From Lactimicrobium massiliense (GTDB taxonomy: Bacteria > Bacillota_I > Bacilli_A > Erysipelotrichales > Erysipelotrichaceae): a stretch of DNA of 64,000 nucleotides. Every line of letters begins with the position of its first letter. The first letter of the stretch is position 1. The notes below the pieces were generated by a model. That model worked only from the letters and a program-made list of their open reading frames with translations, searched no databases and was not told the origin of the DNA. The DNA lies in the NCBI RefSeq assembly GCF_900343155.1, contig NZ_OUNG01000003.1:372001-436000 (forward strand), given 5' to 3'. Both the position numbers and the translations under genes were made by a program. This document shows positions 28,371 through 37,663 of the stretch, piece by piece.

Positions 28371-30320
28371 ATGACAACACTGAATCAGAGACAGACAGAT
28401 CTGCTCCGGCATTTGATGAGGCAGGATCATGATGTGACTGTAAGCTCACTGGCATCATTGTTTTCAGTCAGTTCCAGAACAATCCGGAATGATCTTAATG
28501 ATATCCGGTATTACCTGAAAGACTATGATGCCGAGCTCAGAAGCGAACCCCACAAAGGAATCCGGCTGATCTGTGTGGAAGCAGAAAAAGCAGATATTCT
28601 TCAGCACGCAATTGCAAGCCGGTCTCCTTCACCAGAAGAGCGCATCGCCCGCATGAGCCTGGAACTGCTTTGCAATGATGTCTGTACCTATGAATCTCTT
28701 GCCCACGCTTGTCAGATCAGCAGACAGACCGTCATCTCCTGCTTTCCTAACGTCGAAAAGCAATTCGAAAACAACCATCTTTCCATAAGCAAAGAAAAAG
28801 GAAACGGCATCTTTGTCAGTGGCAAAGAGATTGATTTCCGTGAATTGTTTGTGGAAACGATCGCCAGCATGCAGGATGATGCAGAAACTATCCAGGCAAT
28901 GCAATGGGCAAAGGAAGGCGGACAGAAGACCGCCTGGCAGCTTCTGCGCTATGCCAGAGACACACTGCATGTCACCTGCTATGATCCTGAAAAAACTGCG
29001 CTGATTGTGCAGTATGGATTGTACCGCAGCGCACATAATCACAATCTTGCCCCAGCCGACCTGCCAAGGATCATTTCCCCCGAAAAACTGCAGGCCTGCT
29101 CCAAGAAACTGCAGGACCAGTTTCCAGCAAAGCTGCCGGAAACAGAACGACTCTGGACTGTCTCCATTCTTTTACAGAACATTGCCGGCAATGACGGCAA
29201 GCCCGGCATTTCCCAGGACGCTTCCAGACTGGCCAGATATCTCATGAACCGTCTGCAGGTATTACACCCGTTAAACGGTGATGAGAAGCAGACCTTCGTC
29301 AGTGGACTTGGCCGCCACCTTGAAACAGCTTTATTCCGTCTGAGAAATCACATTCCTGTCCAGAATGTCATGACCGAGCAGATCCAGATCAGTATTCCGC
29401 TGATTTACGAATATACCAAGCTGCAGCTTGTCAACTGTGAAAAGAAGTACGGTGTCACTTTTGACGACAATGAAACAGCCTATATCGCCATGTACATTGC
29501 CAGTGCCTATGAATCTTCCAGCAAGATGGATATCAGTGCAAAGGTACTGATTGTCTGCTCATTTGGCACTACTACAAGTGCCATCCTGGCTGCCCGCATG
29601 CGGCAGACCATGCCGGAATGCCAGATTATCGGTCCAACTTCCCGTCAGGAAGCAGAAGCCTATCTCAAGGACAATCCCGTTGATCTGGTTGTCTGCACCG
29701 ATGGTGCCCACCAGATAGCCGGATATCCTGTTGTTCAGGTCAATCCATTGCTGAGCCATGATAACATTGAACTATTACGTTCCCAGCTTGATCAGATCAC
29801 CTACGAAAAGATGTGCGGCAATTTCCTGACCAGCTACAAAACAATTCACAACAATGAAACCAACCGGAAATCATTCATCCATGATTTCATGAGCAGCAAT
29901 GAGATCCAGGTCCTGGACAGAGTTGACTCCTGGCAGAGTGCCATCGAAATTGCTGCAGCACCATTATTAAGAGAAGGAAAGCTGGAACAGCACTACATAG
30001 ACCGCATGATTGAAGCTGTCAACAGACTTGGTACCTATATGGTCATTGTCCCGGGAACAGCCTTCGTGCATGCCGGCACAAGCGATGGCATTCACGCTGA
30101 CTGCAGTTCACTGCTCGTATTAAAGAAGCCCATCATCTTCGGTGATCACGATGCCAAATGCGTCTCCAACATCGTTGTGACCGGCGTATTGAACCGCGAA
30201 AAAACAGCCCTGCTGGATCTTGTCTACATCTTTGCCAAAGAAGCCAACCAGCGTCTTCTGCAGGAAGACGATATTACCAAAGAAATCATTCTGAATCTGA
30301 ACAACGGAAAGGAAATCTGA
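28371..30320 (+). CDS. BglG/MtlR-type PRD transcriptional regulator with EIIB- and EIIA-like domains
   Basis: A 649-aa multidomain regulator. It has an N-terminal HTH (residues 1-60, TVSSLASLFSVSSRTIRNDL), a second Mga/HTH-like region (about 80-170), PRD modules (about 180-390) with conserved His residues, an EIIB-like domain with Cys in VLIVCSFGTTTSA (about 395-485), and a C-terminal EIIA-like domain with VHAGTSDGIHAD (about 500-645). PTS-driven phosphorylation of PRD and EII-like domains controls such activators, which switch on the adjacent transporter. The transporter genes follow one base after its stop, in the same direction, supporting local control of the ascorbate-type PTS. Confidence 0.88.
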   Translation: MTTLNQRQTDLLRHLMRQDHDVTVSSLASLFSVSSRTIRNDLNDIRYYLKDYDAELRSEPHKGIRLICVEAEKADILQHAIASRSPSPEERIARMSLELLCNDVCTYESLAHACQISRQTVISCFPNVEKQFENNHLSISKEKGNGIFVSGKEIDFRELFVETIASMQDDAETIQAMQWAKEGGQKTAWQLLRYARDTLHVTCYDPEKTALIVQYGLYRSAHNHNLAPADLPRIISPEKLQACSKKLQDQFPAKLPETERLWTVSILLQNIAGNDGKPGISQDASRLARYLMNRLQVLHPLNGDEKQTFVSGLGRHLETALFRLRNHIPVQNVMTEQIQISIPLIYEYTKLQLVNCEKKYGVTFDDNETAYIAMYIASAYESSSKMDISAKVLIVCSFGTTTSAILAARMRQTMPECQIIGPTSRQEAEAYLKDNPVDLVVCTDGAHQIAGYPVVQVNPLLSHDNIELLRSQLDQITYEKMCGNFLTSYKTIHNNETNRKSFIHDFMSSNEIQVLDRVDSWQSAIEIAAAPLLREGKLEQHYIDRMIEAVNRLGTYMVIVPGTAFVHAGTSDGIHADCSSLLVLKKPIIFGDHDAKCVSNIVVTGVLNREKTALLDLVYIFAKEANQRLLQEDDITKEIILNLNNGKEI

Positions 30321-30321
30321 A

Positions 30322-30774
30322 ATGGATTTGATCAAGAAGGAAAATCTGAAGGTACATGAAAAGGCAGACACCTGGGAACAGGCAATCCAGTGTGCCGGCC
30401 AGCTGCTCGTCACAAATGGAGACATTGAGCCAGCATATATCGATCATATGATCAACAGCGTCAAAACACTGGGACCATACATCGTACTGACACCGCGCTT
30501 TGCCTTAGCACATTCTGCCCCCTGCAAAGAGGTCAAACATACATCTGTTTCCTTAATCACACTGCAGAAACCAGTCGACTTCGGCTCTGACAAGGGACCG
30601 GTAGATGTCGTTATGGCACTTGCGTGTACAGATACCACATCCCATATGGAATGGATCCAGAAAATAGCCCAGCTGCTGATGAGAAAAGATATTCTCGCAC
30701 AGATCGAGAAATGCACAGATACAGAACAACTCTATCAACTGATCAATGGCACCAGTACGAAAGGAGATGATTAA
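30322..30774 (+). CDS. PTS sugar transporter subunit IIA (ascorbate/mannitol type)
   Basis: A 150-aa EIIA with the family motif RFALAHSAPCKEV. The His is the phospho-acceptor that takes phosphate from HPr and passes it to the EIIB encoded next. It starts one base after the regulator's stop and is followed by EIIB after two bases. The same class of EIIA domain also forms the regulator's C terminus, so the operon has one catalytic and one sensory copy. The best-fitting family is UlaC/SgaA-like. The true sugar may not be ascorbate. Confidence 0.88.
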   Translation: MDLIKKENLKVHEKADTWEQAIQCAGQLLVTNGDIEPAYIDHMINSVKTLGPYIVLTPRFALAHSAPCKEVKHTSVSLITLQKPVDFGSDKGPVDVVMALACTDTTSHMEWIQKIAQLLMRKDILAQIEKCTDTEQLYQLINGTSTKGDD

Positions 30775-30776
30775 AT

Positions 30777-31070
30777 ATGGTACCTAAAATTCAGTGTGTT
30801 TGCGGATTTGGATGCGGATCGTCACTTATGCTGCGAATGGCGATCGATGACATCCTGAAAAAGAACAATCTGGAAGCAGATACGTTCACAGGAGATGTCG
30901 CAACCTGTCTGACAAACGATTGTGATGTCATCTTCATTTCCAAGGAACTCTCAGACCAGATCATTGACCGTGCAACAATGCCAGTTATCACGATTGATGA
31001 CTTCCTGAATCCAAAGGAAATTGAAGAAAAAACACTTGCCTTCATGAAACAGTATTCAGAAAAACACTAA
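30777..31070 (+). CDS. PTS sugar transporter subunit IIB (ascorbate type)
   Basis: A 97-aa EIIB of the lactose/ascorbate-like fold. IQCVCGFGCGSSLMLRM contains the phosphorylated Cys and the P-loop-like turn. It receives phosphate from EIIA and passes it to the sugar during transport through EIIC. Small stand-alone IIB proteins next to UlaA-type IIC are typical. An AAGGAGATGA site overlaps the end of the IIA gene and precedes the ATG. Confidence 0.9.
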   Translation: MVPKIQCVCGFGCGSSLMLRMAIDDILKKNNLEADTFTGDVATCLTNDCDVIFISKELSDQIIDRATMPVITIDDFLNPKEIEEKTLAFMKQYSEKH

Positions 31071-31094
31071 AGAAAAACAAGAAAGGGGATTATT

Positions 31095-32372
31095 ATGGTA
31101 GTTCTGAACTTTATCATTAACGAGATTTTCGGACAAGGCGCAATTTTCCTCGCCCTTGTCGCTATGATCGGCCTGATTCTCCAGAAGAAATCAGCATCTG
31201 AAGTCATCCGCGGAACCATTATGACCGCCATTGGCTTCTTCGTCCTCAACGCCGGCACCGGCTTAATCACCGGCAGTTCCATTGACGGCATCTCCGCAGC
31301 CTTCAACGCATTGCTGCCAAAGGCCGCAACAGACACAGCAACCGTTGATATCGGCGGCACCTACGGCACCCAGATCGGCATCGTCATGCTGCTGGCATTT
31401 GCCTTCAACCTCCTGTTTGCAAGATTCACCAAATGGAAGTCCATCTTCCTCACGGGCCACATGCTCTACTGGTTCCCATATGTATTCATCGCCGCAGGCG
31501 TTGATGCAGGCCTGACCGGAGGCAAACTCATTGGCTTAGCAGCAGTCTTTACAGGTCTCTACATGGTCATTGCGCCAAACCTCATGCACCCGCTGGTCAA
31601 GAAAGTCACCGGCAAAGATGAATTCACCATCGGCCATCCAACCACAACACTGTCTGTCCTGTCAGCAGGCATTGCCAAACTCACTGGCGATCCAAAAGAC
31701 AGCTGCGAAGACATCAAGGTTCCTAAGTCACTTGGCTTCCTGCGTGAAGTATCCATTACCGGTTCCATCACCATCGCAGTCGTATACATCGTTCTCTACT
31801 TCATCCTGCTGGCCAACGGCCTGACACCAGGCGAAGTATGGGGCTATGCTGAAGGCAGCACAGGCTTCTTCACATACTGCTTCACTCACGCCATCTACTT
31901 CGGCGTAGGCATGACCATCATGCTGCAGGGCGTCCGTATGCTCATCGGTGAAATCGTACCTGCCTTCAAAGGTATCGCCGAAAAGGTTGTCCCTGGTGCT
32001 ATCCCTGCCCTAGACTGTCCGGTCATCTTCAACTATGGACCTAACTCCCTGATCATCGGCTTCATCACAGCCATGATCACTTCCACAATTACAATCCTGC
32101 TGACAGCTGGCAGATTCCCGACCGTTGTCATTCCGCTGGTTGTCACATGCTTCTTCGAGAATGGCTGTGCAGCCATCATCGCCAATGCCTATGGCGGCCG
32201 CAGAGGCACCATTATCGCCTGCGCTGTCAACGGCATTGTCATGGTACTGCTTGTAGGCTTTGGCGCATACTTCTTCAACAAGACCATCCAGCCATGGATG
32301 CTCGTCTATGGCGGCCAGGACTTCTCCCTCTGGGGCATCATCGAAGGCACCATCGCAAGGATCATCCACTAA
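31095..32372 (+). CDS. PTS ascorbate-type transporter subunit IIC (UlaA/SgaT-like)
   Basis: A 425-aa integral membrane protein with about ten hydrophobic segments. The start, FIINEIFGQGAIFLALVAMI, and the GFFVLNAGTGLI region are typical of UlaA/SgaT permeases. It would form the channel that imports and phosphorylates the sugar with IIA and IIB. An AGAAAGGGGAT site precedes the ATG. The gene's last base pair overlaps the first of the SIS-domain gene (TAATG). Substrate assignment to L-ascorbate is by family only. Related IIC proteins import other sugars. Confidence 0.92.
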   Translation: MVVLNFIINEIFGQGAIFLALVAMIGLILQKKSASEVIRGTIMTAIGFFVLNAGTGLITGSSIDGISAAFNALLPKAATDTATVDIGGTYGTQIGIVMLLAFAFNLLFARFTKWKSIFLTGHMLYWFPYVFIAAGVDAGLTGGKLIGLAAVFTGLYMVIAPNLMHPLVKKVTGKDEFTIGHPTTTLSVLSAGIAKLTGDPKDSCEDIKVPKSLGFLREVSITGSITIAVVYIVLYFILLANGLTPGEVWGYAEGSTGFFTYCFTHAIYFGVGMTIMLQGVRMLIGEIVPAFKGIAEKVVPGAIPALDCPVIFNYGPNSLIIGFITAMITSTITILLTAGRFPTVVIPLVVTCFFENGCAAIIANAYGGRRGTIIACAVNGIVMVLLVGFGAYFFNKTIQPWMLVYGGQDFSLWGIIEGTIARIIH

Positions 32373-33112
32373 TGGAATTTGCTTACTTTGACAAAATCAA
32401 CACACTGATCCAGACAGTCGAAACAGAAGAAAAAGAACACATGGAACAGTGTGTCAAGCTCCTCAGTGATGCCGTGATGGCAAAGCACGCCATCTATGCA
32501 TTCGGTGCCAGCCATGCCGGCATACTTTCACAAGAGCTCTACTACAGAGCAGGCGGCCTGATGACCATCACCCCCATCTTTGCAAGAGAAGTCCTGTTAG
32601 ACAGATCACCGATCACATTCACCAGCAGGATGGAAAGATTAATCGGATATGGCACAGAAGTCGCAAAAACAGTCAGCTTTGAAAAAGGTGACGTCCTGAT
32701 CACACACTCCGTATCAGGACGCAATCCCGTTACCATCGAGATTGCCAAATACGCAAAAGAAAAAGGAGTATCTGTGATTGGCATCACCAATCTCAAATAC
32801 TCCCAATCCGTCACCTCACGCCACCCCTCTGGCAAGAAACTCTATGACTTCTGCGACATCATCCTGGACAACCACGGAGACGTCGGAGATGCCTGCGTCC
32901 CCATCCAGGGAACAGACCAGAAGAGCGGACCAACCTCAACCGTAGTAGGCGCCATCATGCTCGATGCCATCGTTGCCGAAACAGCAAACGAACTGGTAAG
33001 AAGAGGCCTCAAATACCCACCCGTCTTCTACAGCGCCAACATTGACGGAGGAGACCAGCTCAACAAGAAGCTCTACGAAGAATACAAAGACCAGATCAAG
33101 TATTCTTACTAG
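32372..33112 (+). CDS. SIS-domain (SIS_2) sugar isomerase-like protein
   Basis: A 246-aa protein that starts at the ATG overlapping the IIC stop. The SIS fold begins near residue 30: IYAFGASHAGILSQELYYRA includes the Ser/His-rich phosphosugar loop, and VLITHSVSGRNPVTIEIAKY gives the second loop. It belongs with UPF0309/SIS_2 sugar isomerase domain proteins, which bind phosphorylated sugars and act as isomerases or regulators. In this operon it is the only gene likely to process the imported sugar phosphate. No UlaD, E or F pathway genes are nearby, so the substrate may be an amino-sugar-like compound rather than ascorbate. Confidence 0.85.
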   Translation: MEFAYFDKINTLIQTVETEEKEHMEQCVKLLSDAVMAKHAIYAFGASHAGILSQELYYRAGGLMTITPIFAREVLLDRSPITFTSRMERLIGYGTEVAKTVSFEKGDVLITHSVSGRNPVTIEIAKYAKEKGVSVIGITNLKYSQSVTSRHPSGKKLYDFCDIILDNHGDVGDACVPIQGTDQKSGPTSTVVGAIMLDAIVAETANELVRRGLKYPPVFYSANIDGGDQLNKKLYEEYKDQIKYSY

Positions 33113-33137
33113 AGAAAGAAGCAAAAAACACAGAATG

Positions 33138-33165
33138 TCCATGCTAAACAGCATGGATTTTTATT
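33138..33165 (+). terminator. Rho-independent terminator of the PTS operon
   Basis: TCCATGCT at 33138-33145 pairs with AGCATGGA at 33150-33157 around an AAAC loop, then a run of T residues (TTTTTATTT). It is the clearest terminator in this region and closes the operon 25 bp after the SIS gene. Confidence 0.88.
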
Positions 33166-33225
33166 TACACCAAAGATAATCATACATATCAGCAGATCAG
33201 TTCAAAAGCAGCCGCAACATATAAC

Positions 33226-33366
33226 TTAATCCCAGTGCTCTATCCTTCTATTACGGTGCCAGCACACCATCTCGACGAATCCAGTATCTTCCCCGGATTG
33301 CAGGTACCACCTCATGCCAGATTCATGCGTCCATAATCTCTGCATATGCTTCACAGCAGGATTCAT
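33226..33366 (-). CDS. Small 46-aa protein coupled to the HEPN-like gene
   Basis: A short frame starts at the ATG at 33364-33366, which shares one base with the TAA stop of the upstream HEPN-like gene (TAATG), and ends at TAA at 33226-33228. The peptide begins MNPAVKHMQRLWTHES and is rich in Trp, Arg and His. The tight coupling and coding-like composition argue that it is real, perhaps a partner of the HEPN protein, but no homologue is recognised. The alternative is a chance open frame in decaying sequence. Confidence 0.45.
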   Translation of the reverse strand: MNPAVKHMQRLWTHESGMRWYLQSGEDTGFVEMVCWHRNRRIEHWD

Positions 33367-34307
33367 TACCACTGCTTCATGAATCTCTTCTCACTAAAAT
33401 GAAAATTCTGGCCAAGGAAACAATACAGCTCTTCGATCTCTTTCTGCAGCAGATGGATTACATCAAATGAATTTACTCCTGAACATGCTTCAATAAGACC
33501 ATACAAAGGACGGTCTGGCAATGCATTGCTATCATTCAATAGTTCTCTGCCACTCTTATCCTGCAAACCATAATGCATCATAGCATTGCGCAATAAGGAT
33601 AACTCCTGCACATGCAAAGAAGGTAATAACGCTTTGATCTGTTTGATTATCTGCGGTGTTTCTCTGCCATTGTAATAATTAACAACATTTACGAATCCTC
33701 TTTCAATATTGTATACAGCCACAAACTTCATTCTAATCAGCCAGCTGTTATCTTCAGGAAGCTCCTTCTGCAATACATTCCTGACATAGCCAGTCCATGT
33801 ATACATATGAAAAAGATATATGCTTAACTCTATTGGCACTCTTGGTTCAAAGATATGCGTTTCTCTGCTTGTATTAACATCAATATAGTATTTTGCAGAA
33901 ATCCATTCTTTGATGGGAACAGACTTACCTGGTCCTGTTATATGTACGCTGCTTTGATACACCTCACCAATAAATTGACCCATTTGTTTTCCAAATGATA
34001 CCAAGTATGATTTATCATGCCTAAAAAGTGGATCAGAAACATTCGCAAGCTGTGTATTAAATACAATCTCCTTGTTTGCATCAAAGAAGATGCCAAGGTC
34101 ATCATTCAAATCAAAGATCTTCAATATCTGAAAATGTATCATGTCCCGGAAATACGCATCATGAACATCCCTGGTAGAACTCATCTTTCTGATTGAAGGA
34201 GAATATTTATCAGTGAAGATTTTCAATGAATTTCGGTAATCATTTACCGTCCTTGCAAAAGCAGTATTTCCATCTGCATCAATCACATGCAGAATTTCAT
34301 TGCAAAA

Positions 34308-35495
34308 CGCTATTTTCAAATAAATAGTTGATGTACCCGAACAAGTACATCAAGTTAATATCTATAACTTATCATGACTTCAGTTGAGGTGATGATATGC
34401 TCGTTAATCAGAATTTCCTGAATTCTTTATCTCCTGTCGAAATTGAATTCATTCGTGTTGGTTTAGAAAAGCTATTCAGAGAGAAAGTAAACTGTACGAC
34501 AACAAATTACGAGAATCTCTCTTTGCATGTTGAGAAATGTCCTCATTGTGGTTCAACTCACTTTGTTAAGAATGGCTTTAACCCACATAATCGTCAGAAA
34601 TACAGATGTAAAAAATGCAAATCTGTTTTTATGGCAACAACAGGTACGATGTTTACTCATTCCAGAACAAGCTTTGATATCTGGACTACTTTTATCTCTG
34701 GCGAGCTTAACGGAATGACTCTGACTCAGCAGAGTGTAGCTACAGGCTTATCAGTTACTACCTGCTTCAACATGCGTCACAAGTTATATCAGGCTGCAGC
34801 AAAGATTCAGAATAATGTGGTCTTAAGTGGAAATGTTGAATTGGATCCTACTTATACCAAAATCAACCTGAAAGGGACCAGGAAGGATAAAATGCCAAGA
34901 TTCAGCAAACAGCGTGGAAAGCATCGCCGTCATTCAACCAAGCGTGCTTTACCTGGCACCAGCCATCACAAGATCTGCCTGGTAACAGCTATTGATGAGC
35001 ATGACAATATTCTCTTTAAAATTGGAGGATTAGGCAGAGAGAGTGCAGAAATTCTGAATCAATATAGCTCTCACTTCGCAGCGCATTCAACAATTATCAG
35101 TGATGACAGCCATAGCATTCAAACTTTCGTGGGCGATAATCACTTCAACAGTGACATTATTCCATCTAACGGTTATTTAACACCAAAGGGCAATACAGTA
35201 TCTGAAGTAAACGAGCTTCACTCTGAGCTAAAAAACATGATCAGGCAGAAACATGGTATCAGCACAAGACATCTCCAGGGTTATTTGAATTGGATCGTCA
35301 TGAAGAAATATTTAAAGTACAGGCTGGACATGCGCAAATGGAAATCAGAAGCATACATGGAAACAATGTTTGAACAGATTCCATTTACCTGTGCGGAGAT
35401 CCCAAAGCTTAAAATGCCAATTAACCTCTATGAGGCATATAGCTCATGATATTTTGGTGTTTACAGCCTCATCAACTAAATCTTTGAAAATAGCG
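34308..35495 (+). mobile_element. IS1595-type insertion sequence
   Basis: A 1188-bp element with 26-bp terminal inverted repeats (34308-34333 and 35470-35495, 23 of 26 matching; outer end CGCTATTTTCAAA). It is flanked by an exact 8-bp target duplication, TTGCAAAA, at 34300-34307 and 35496-35503. An 8-bp duplication is what IS1595-family elements make. Inside the left end a GATGTAC/GTACATC hairpin (34330-34351) precedes the transposase. It has inserted within the HEPN-like gene, in the opposite orientation to that gene. Confidence 0.88.
34397..35449 (+). CDS. IS1595-family transposase
   Basis: A 350-aa transposase. An N-terminal zinc ribbon (CPHCG and CKKCK at about residues 49-77) is followed by a helix-turn-helix region (TLTQQSVATGLSVTTC) and a DDE/N catalytic domain of ISXO2 type (VELDPTYTKIN, ISDDSHSIQTF, NTVSEVNELHSELKNMI). 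A GAGGTGATGAT site precedes the ATG. The frame is intact, so the element may be mobile. Confidence 0.88.
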   Translation: MLVNQNFLNSLSPVEIEFIRVGLEKLFREKVNCTTTNYENLSLHVEKCPHCGSTHFVKNGFNPHNRQKYRCKKCKSVFMATTGTMFTHSRTSFDIWTTFISGELNGMTLTQQSVATGLSVTTCFNMRHKLYQAAAKIQNNVVLSGNVELDPTYTKINLKGTRKDKMPRFSKQRGKHRRHSTKRALPGTSHHKICLVTAIDEHDNILFKIGGLGRESAEILNQYSSHFAAHSTIISDDSHSIQTFVGDNHFNSDIIPSNGYLTPKGNTVSEVNELHSELKNMIRQKHGISTRHLQGYLNWIVMKKYLKYRLDMRKWKSEAYMETMFEQIPFTCAEIPKLKMPINLYEAYSS

Positions 35496-35768
35496 TTGCA
35501 AAAAAAGCAATAATATGGAAATGTTGCTATAGCAAGACCGCCGTCATGATTCATTGTTAACGCCATCAAGCTATTGGCATCATCCCTGATGATTCTCCAC
35601 ATCCATAAATTATTTATCGCAAAATCGCTGCAAATCATATTCTTAGCTTAATCAGTTCGCAATAAATGCCATCATTCAACATAGTCAATTTGGAATTAGC
35701 CAACGCCATTCTGTATGATAATAGTCATTACCGGTCGTTTTTCTATCGCCCTTCCATCTGTGTCATTA

Positions 35769-37478
35769 TCAGCAACTTGTGCCTGGCACTTGATAAGTAA
35801 CATCACCACTTAATCTTTGCCCAAGCTTTTCTGAATAAATTGTATAATGGAAACTTATTATATCAGTAATAGGTCTTACTAAGATTCCTCTTCCTATCCA
35901 TACAGTTTCGGATGGTCTCAACGATTTTAGCTCAAACTGATACCGGTTACCATCTGGCTTTTCTACAAAATCCACTAAATCTGCAATAAAGTCTTCATCC
36001 GAACTATTTCTTTCAAAAATTGAAAACGTATTATTATGAATTCGAGGGAATACAATATCACTGATTGGATATTTTTTCTCTGCTATTTCCTGGTTCTCCG
36101 GCAGCTTAAACACATTTTCAACCACATCTTGATCATGGAGATAACCGCCAAACCCATGCAAATCGCTGCTTCCAAGAATTTCTTCTGGATTAACAGTTGT
36201 TGCAGTCTTTGCATCAACTGATACCTCGATCGAAATATTATCATCAGCAATTGACGAATCGTTCTTTATCGCAAATGGAATATATAAGTAGTTATCCATC
36301 ACTTTCAACATCTTATCAATAAGTGAAAGATCCACCAGATCTGTTTCAAGATCTTCTATCCAAGAGTATTTTTGCTTTTCTTCCTCAGATCCGTTAATTC
36401 TAGCTGCCGGATCATCAATAAATGCTGGAATACGAAATAGTGGTATTGTTTCTTTCAAGTCGCCTAATTCAAAGAAATTATCAGGAATATTTCCAATATC
36501 TAAGTACTCTTTTAGACATTTCTTTATGATATCCTTTGATCCCTGGCTAATAGTAACTTTCGTCGTTTGCTGTTCATCAGAAAAGTTGGTTTTTTTTCCA
36601 ATATCTGCAATCTCTGGATCCACCTCAAGATGCTTTGATAATTTCAAAACACCTTCAGAATCGCTAATAGTATCAAGTTCGTCTTTCCTTGTTTCATCTC
36701 CATTATCCTCAATTATAGACCAACATATTTGTTCAACACTTTGCTCTTCACTATTGCCAACAGATGACGAAACAATCTTTTGATAGATTTCTCTTGCATT
36801 CAATTTCTTTTCTTGTTCATAATGCTGAACCCATTTGCCATTTCTCAGATTATAGGGAATAATGCAATTGGGCATAAATGAGTTCTGCTTGAGGTCAAAT
36901 CCGCCAAAAATGTGAAATGAATGCCCGTTATTTTTCTTATGATCAATCGAATCTATATGATTATGAATATTATCAGTGATAATACTTGCGATACGCTCTT
37001 TCTCAGATTCCCTCGTTCTTTCTGTAAAATGGTAAGTTGTAATACGAAGATGTCCAAGATCAAATGGCAGTTTATCTGGCAAACCATAATCCGTATTCAT
37101 TAGTAGAATGACCCTATTCCAGCCTAAAAGCCGAGCAGCATATCCCATTTCTATTAGCACATTGGGATTTGGAGTATACTGAACTCTTGGTGCAATAGCC
37201 GACTGATTCGGAATATTAGGAACTCTCTTCTCATAACTTCCAACAATACTGACATCAGCCACAAAGAAATCACATTCTTCTATTTTGGCAAAGATCGTGT
37301 GCACAATATCCGGCGAACCTGTTATTCCGGCTGTATCATTATCTCTCTCAGCAGAGACTACATAATACGCCAGTTTACCAATCGCAGCATCAATACATTC
37401 CTGAATGAATCTTCTTGTTTTATTGCTTGAAAGGTCAGATTGCCACGAATAAAATATTTTTGCTTTCTTATTTGACAT
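35769..37478 (-). CDS. TIR-like domain protein (predicted nucleotide-binding)
   Basis: A 569-aa protein. Residues 1-160 fit a TIR-like fold: KIFYSWQSD at the start, PDIVHTIFAKIEECDFFVAD, and PNPNVLIEMGYAARLLGW, whose Glu (residue 110) sits where TIR NAD hydrolases keep the catalytic Glu. The remaining 400 residues are charged and of unknown fold, probably a sensor or effector part. TIR proteins of this kind are common in bacterial anti-phage loci, where they consume NAD+ or signal. The gene lies just upstream of the broken HEPN gene, same strand, with 130 bp between. The function is inferred from motif and neighbourhood only. Confidence 0.6.
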   Translation of the reverse strand: MSNKKAKIFYSWQSDLSSNKTRRFIQECIDAAIGKLAYYVVSAERDNDTAGITGSPDIVHTIFAKIEECDFFVADVSIVGSYEKRVPNIPNQSAIAPRVQYTPNPNVLIEMGYAARLLGWNRVILLMNTDYGLPDKLPFDLGHLRITTYHFTERTRESEKERIASIITDNIHNHIDSIDHKKNNGHSFHIFGGFDLKQNSFMPNCIIPYNLRNGKWVQHYEQEKKLNAREIYQKIVSSSVGNSEEQSVEQICWSIIEDNGDETRKDELDTISDSEGVLKLSKHLEVDPEIADIGKKTNFSDEQQTTKVTISQGSKDIIKKCLKEYLDIGNIPDNFFELGDLKETIPLFRIPAFIDDPAARINGSEEEKQKYSWIEDLETDLVDLSLIDKMLKVMDNYLYIPFAIKNDSSIADDNISIEVSVDAKTATTVNPEEILGSSDLHGFGGYLHDQDVVENVFKLPENQEIAEKKYPISDIVFPRIHNNTFSIFERNSSDEDFIADLVDFVEKPDGNRYQFELKSLRPSETVWIGRGILVRPITDIISFHYTIYSEKLGQRLSGDVTYQVPGTSC

Positions 37479-37663
37479 AATACTTCCTTCTTACTGACTT
37501 ACTGACGAAGCATGAAAACAAAATAATGCAATATCTTATCAGGACAAATCACTTTCTGTGACGTTAACCCCCTGTTCCACGGTGTCTACAGTTACGTAAC
37601 ACTATTGAATCTGCATACTTCATTGAAATTTTTTCATGCTTGAAATAGGTCTTATTCCAAAAT

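Larger units (their letters stand above)
33366..35638 (-). pseudogene. HEPN-like gene interrupted by an IS1595-type element
   Basis: The gene is in two pieces around the IS at 34308-35495. The 5' piece (about 46 codons) starts at ATG 35638 with MICSDFAINNLWMWRII and runs to the target site. The 3' piece (about 313 codons) runs from the other target copy to the stop at 33366. Removing the IS and one copy of the 8-bp duplication rejoins the frame exactly, giving about 359 aa. Near its C terminus, LRNAMMHYGL fits the HEPN ribonuclease motif R-x4-H. The 3' piece alone could still be read from a TTG inside the IS end. It looks like a defence or toxin-type gene inactivated by transposition. Confidence 0.72.

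Noticed and set aside
34321..35479. Only a 9-bp inverted repeat (TAGTTGATG) as the IS1595 end
   Set aside because: Extending outward gave 26-bp repeats and an exact 8-bp target duplication, so the 9-bp pair is only the inner part.
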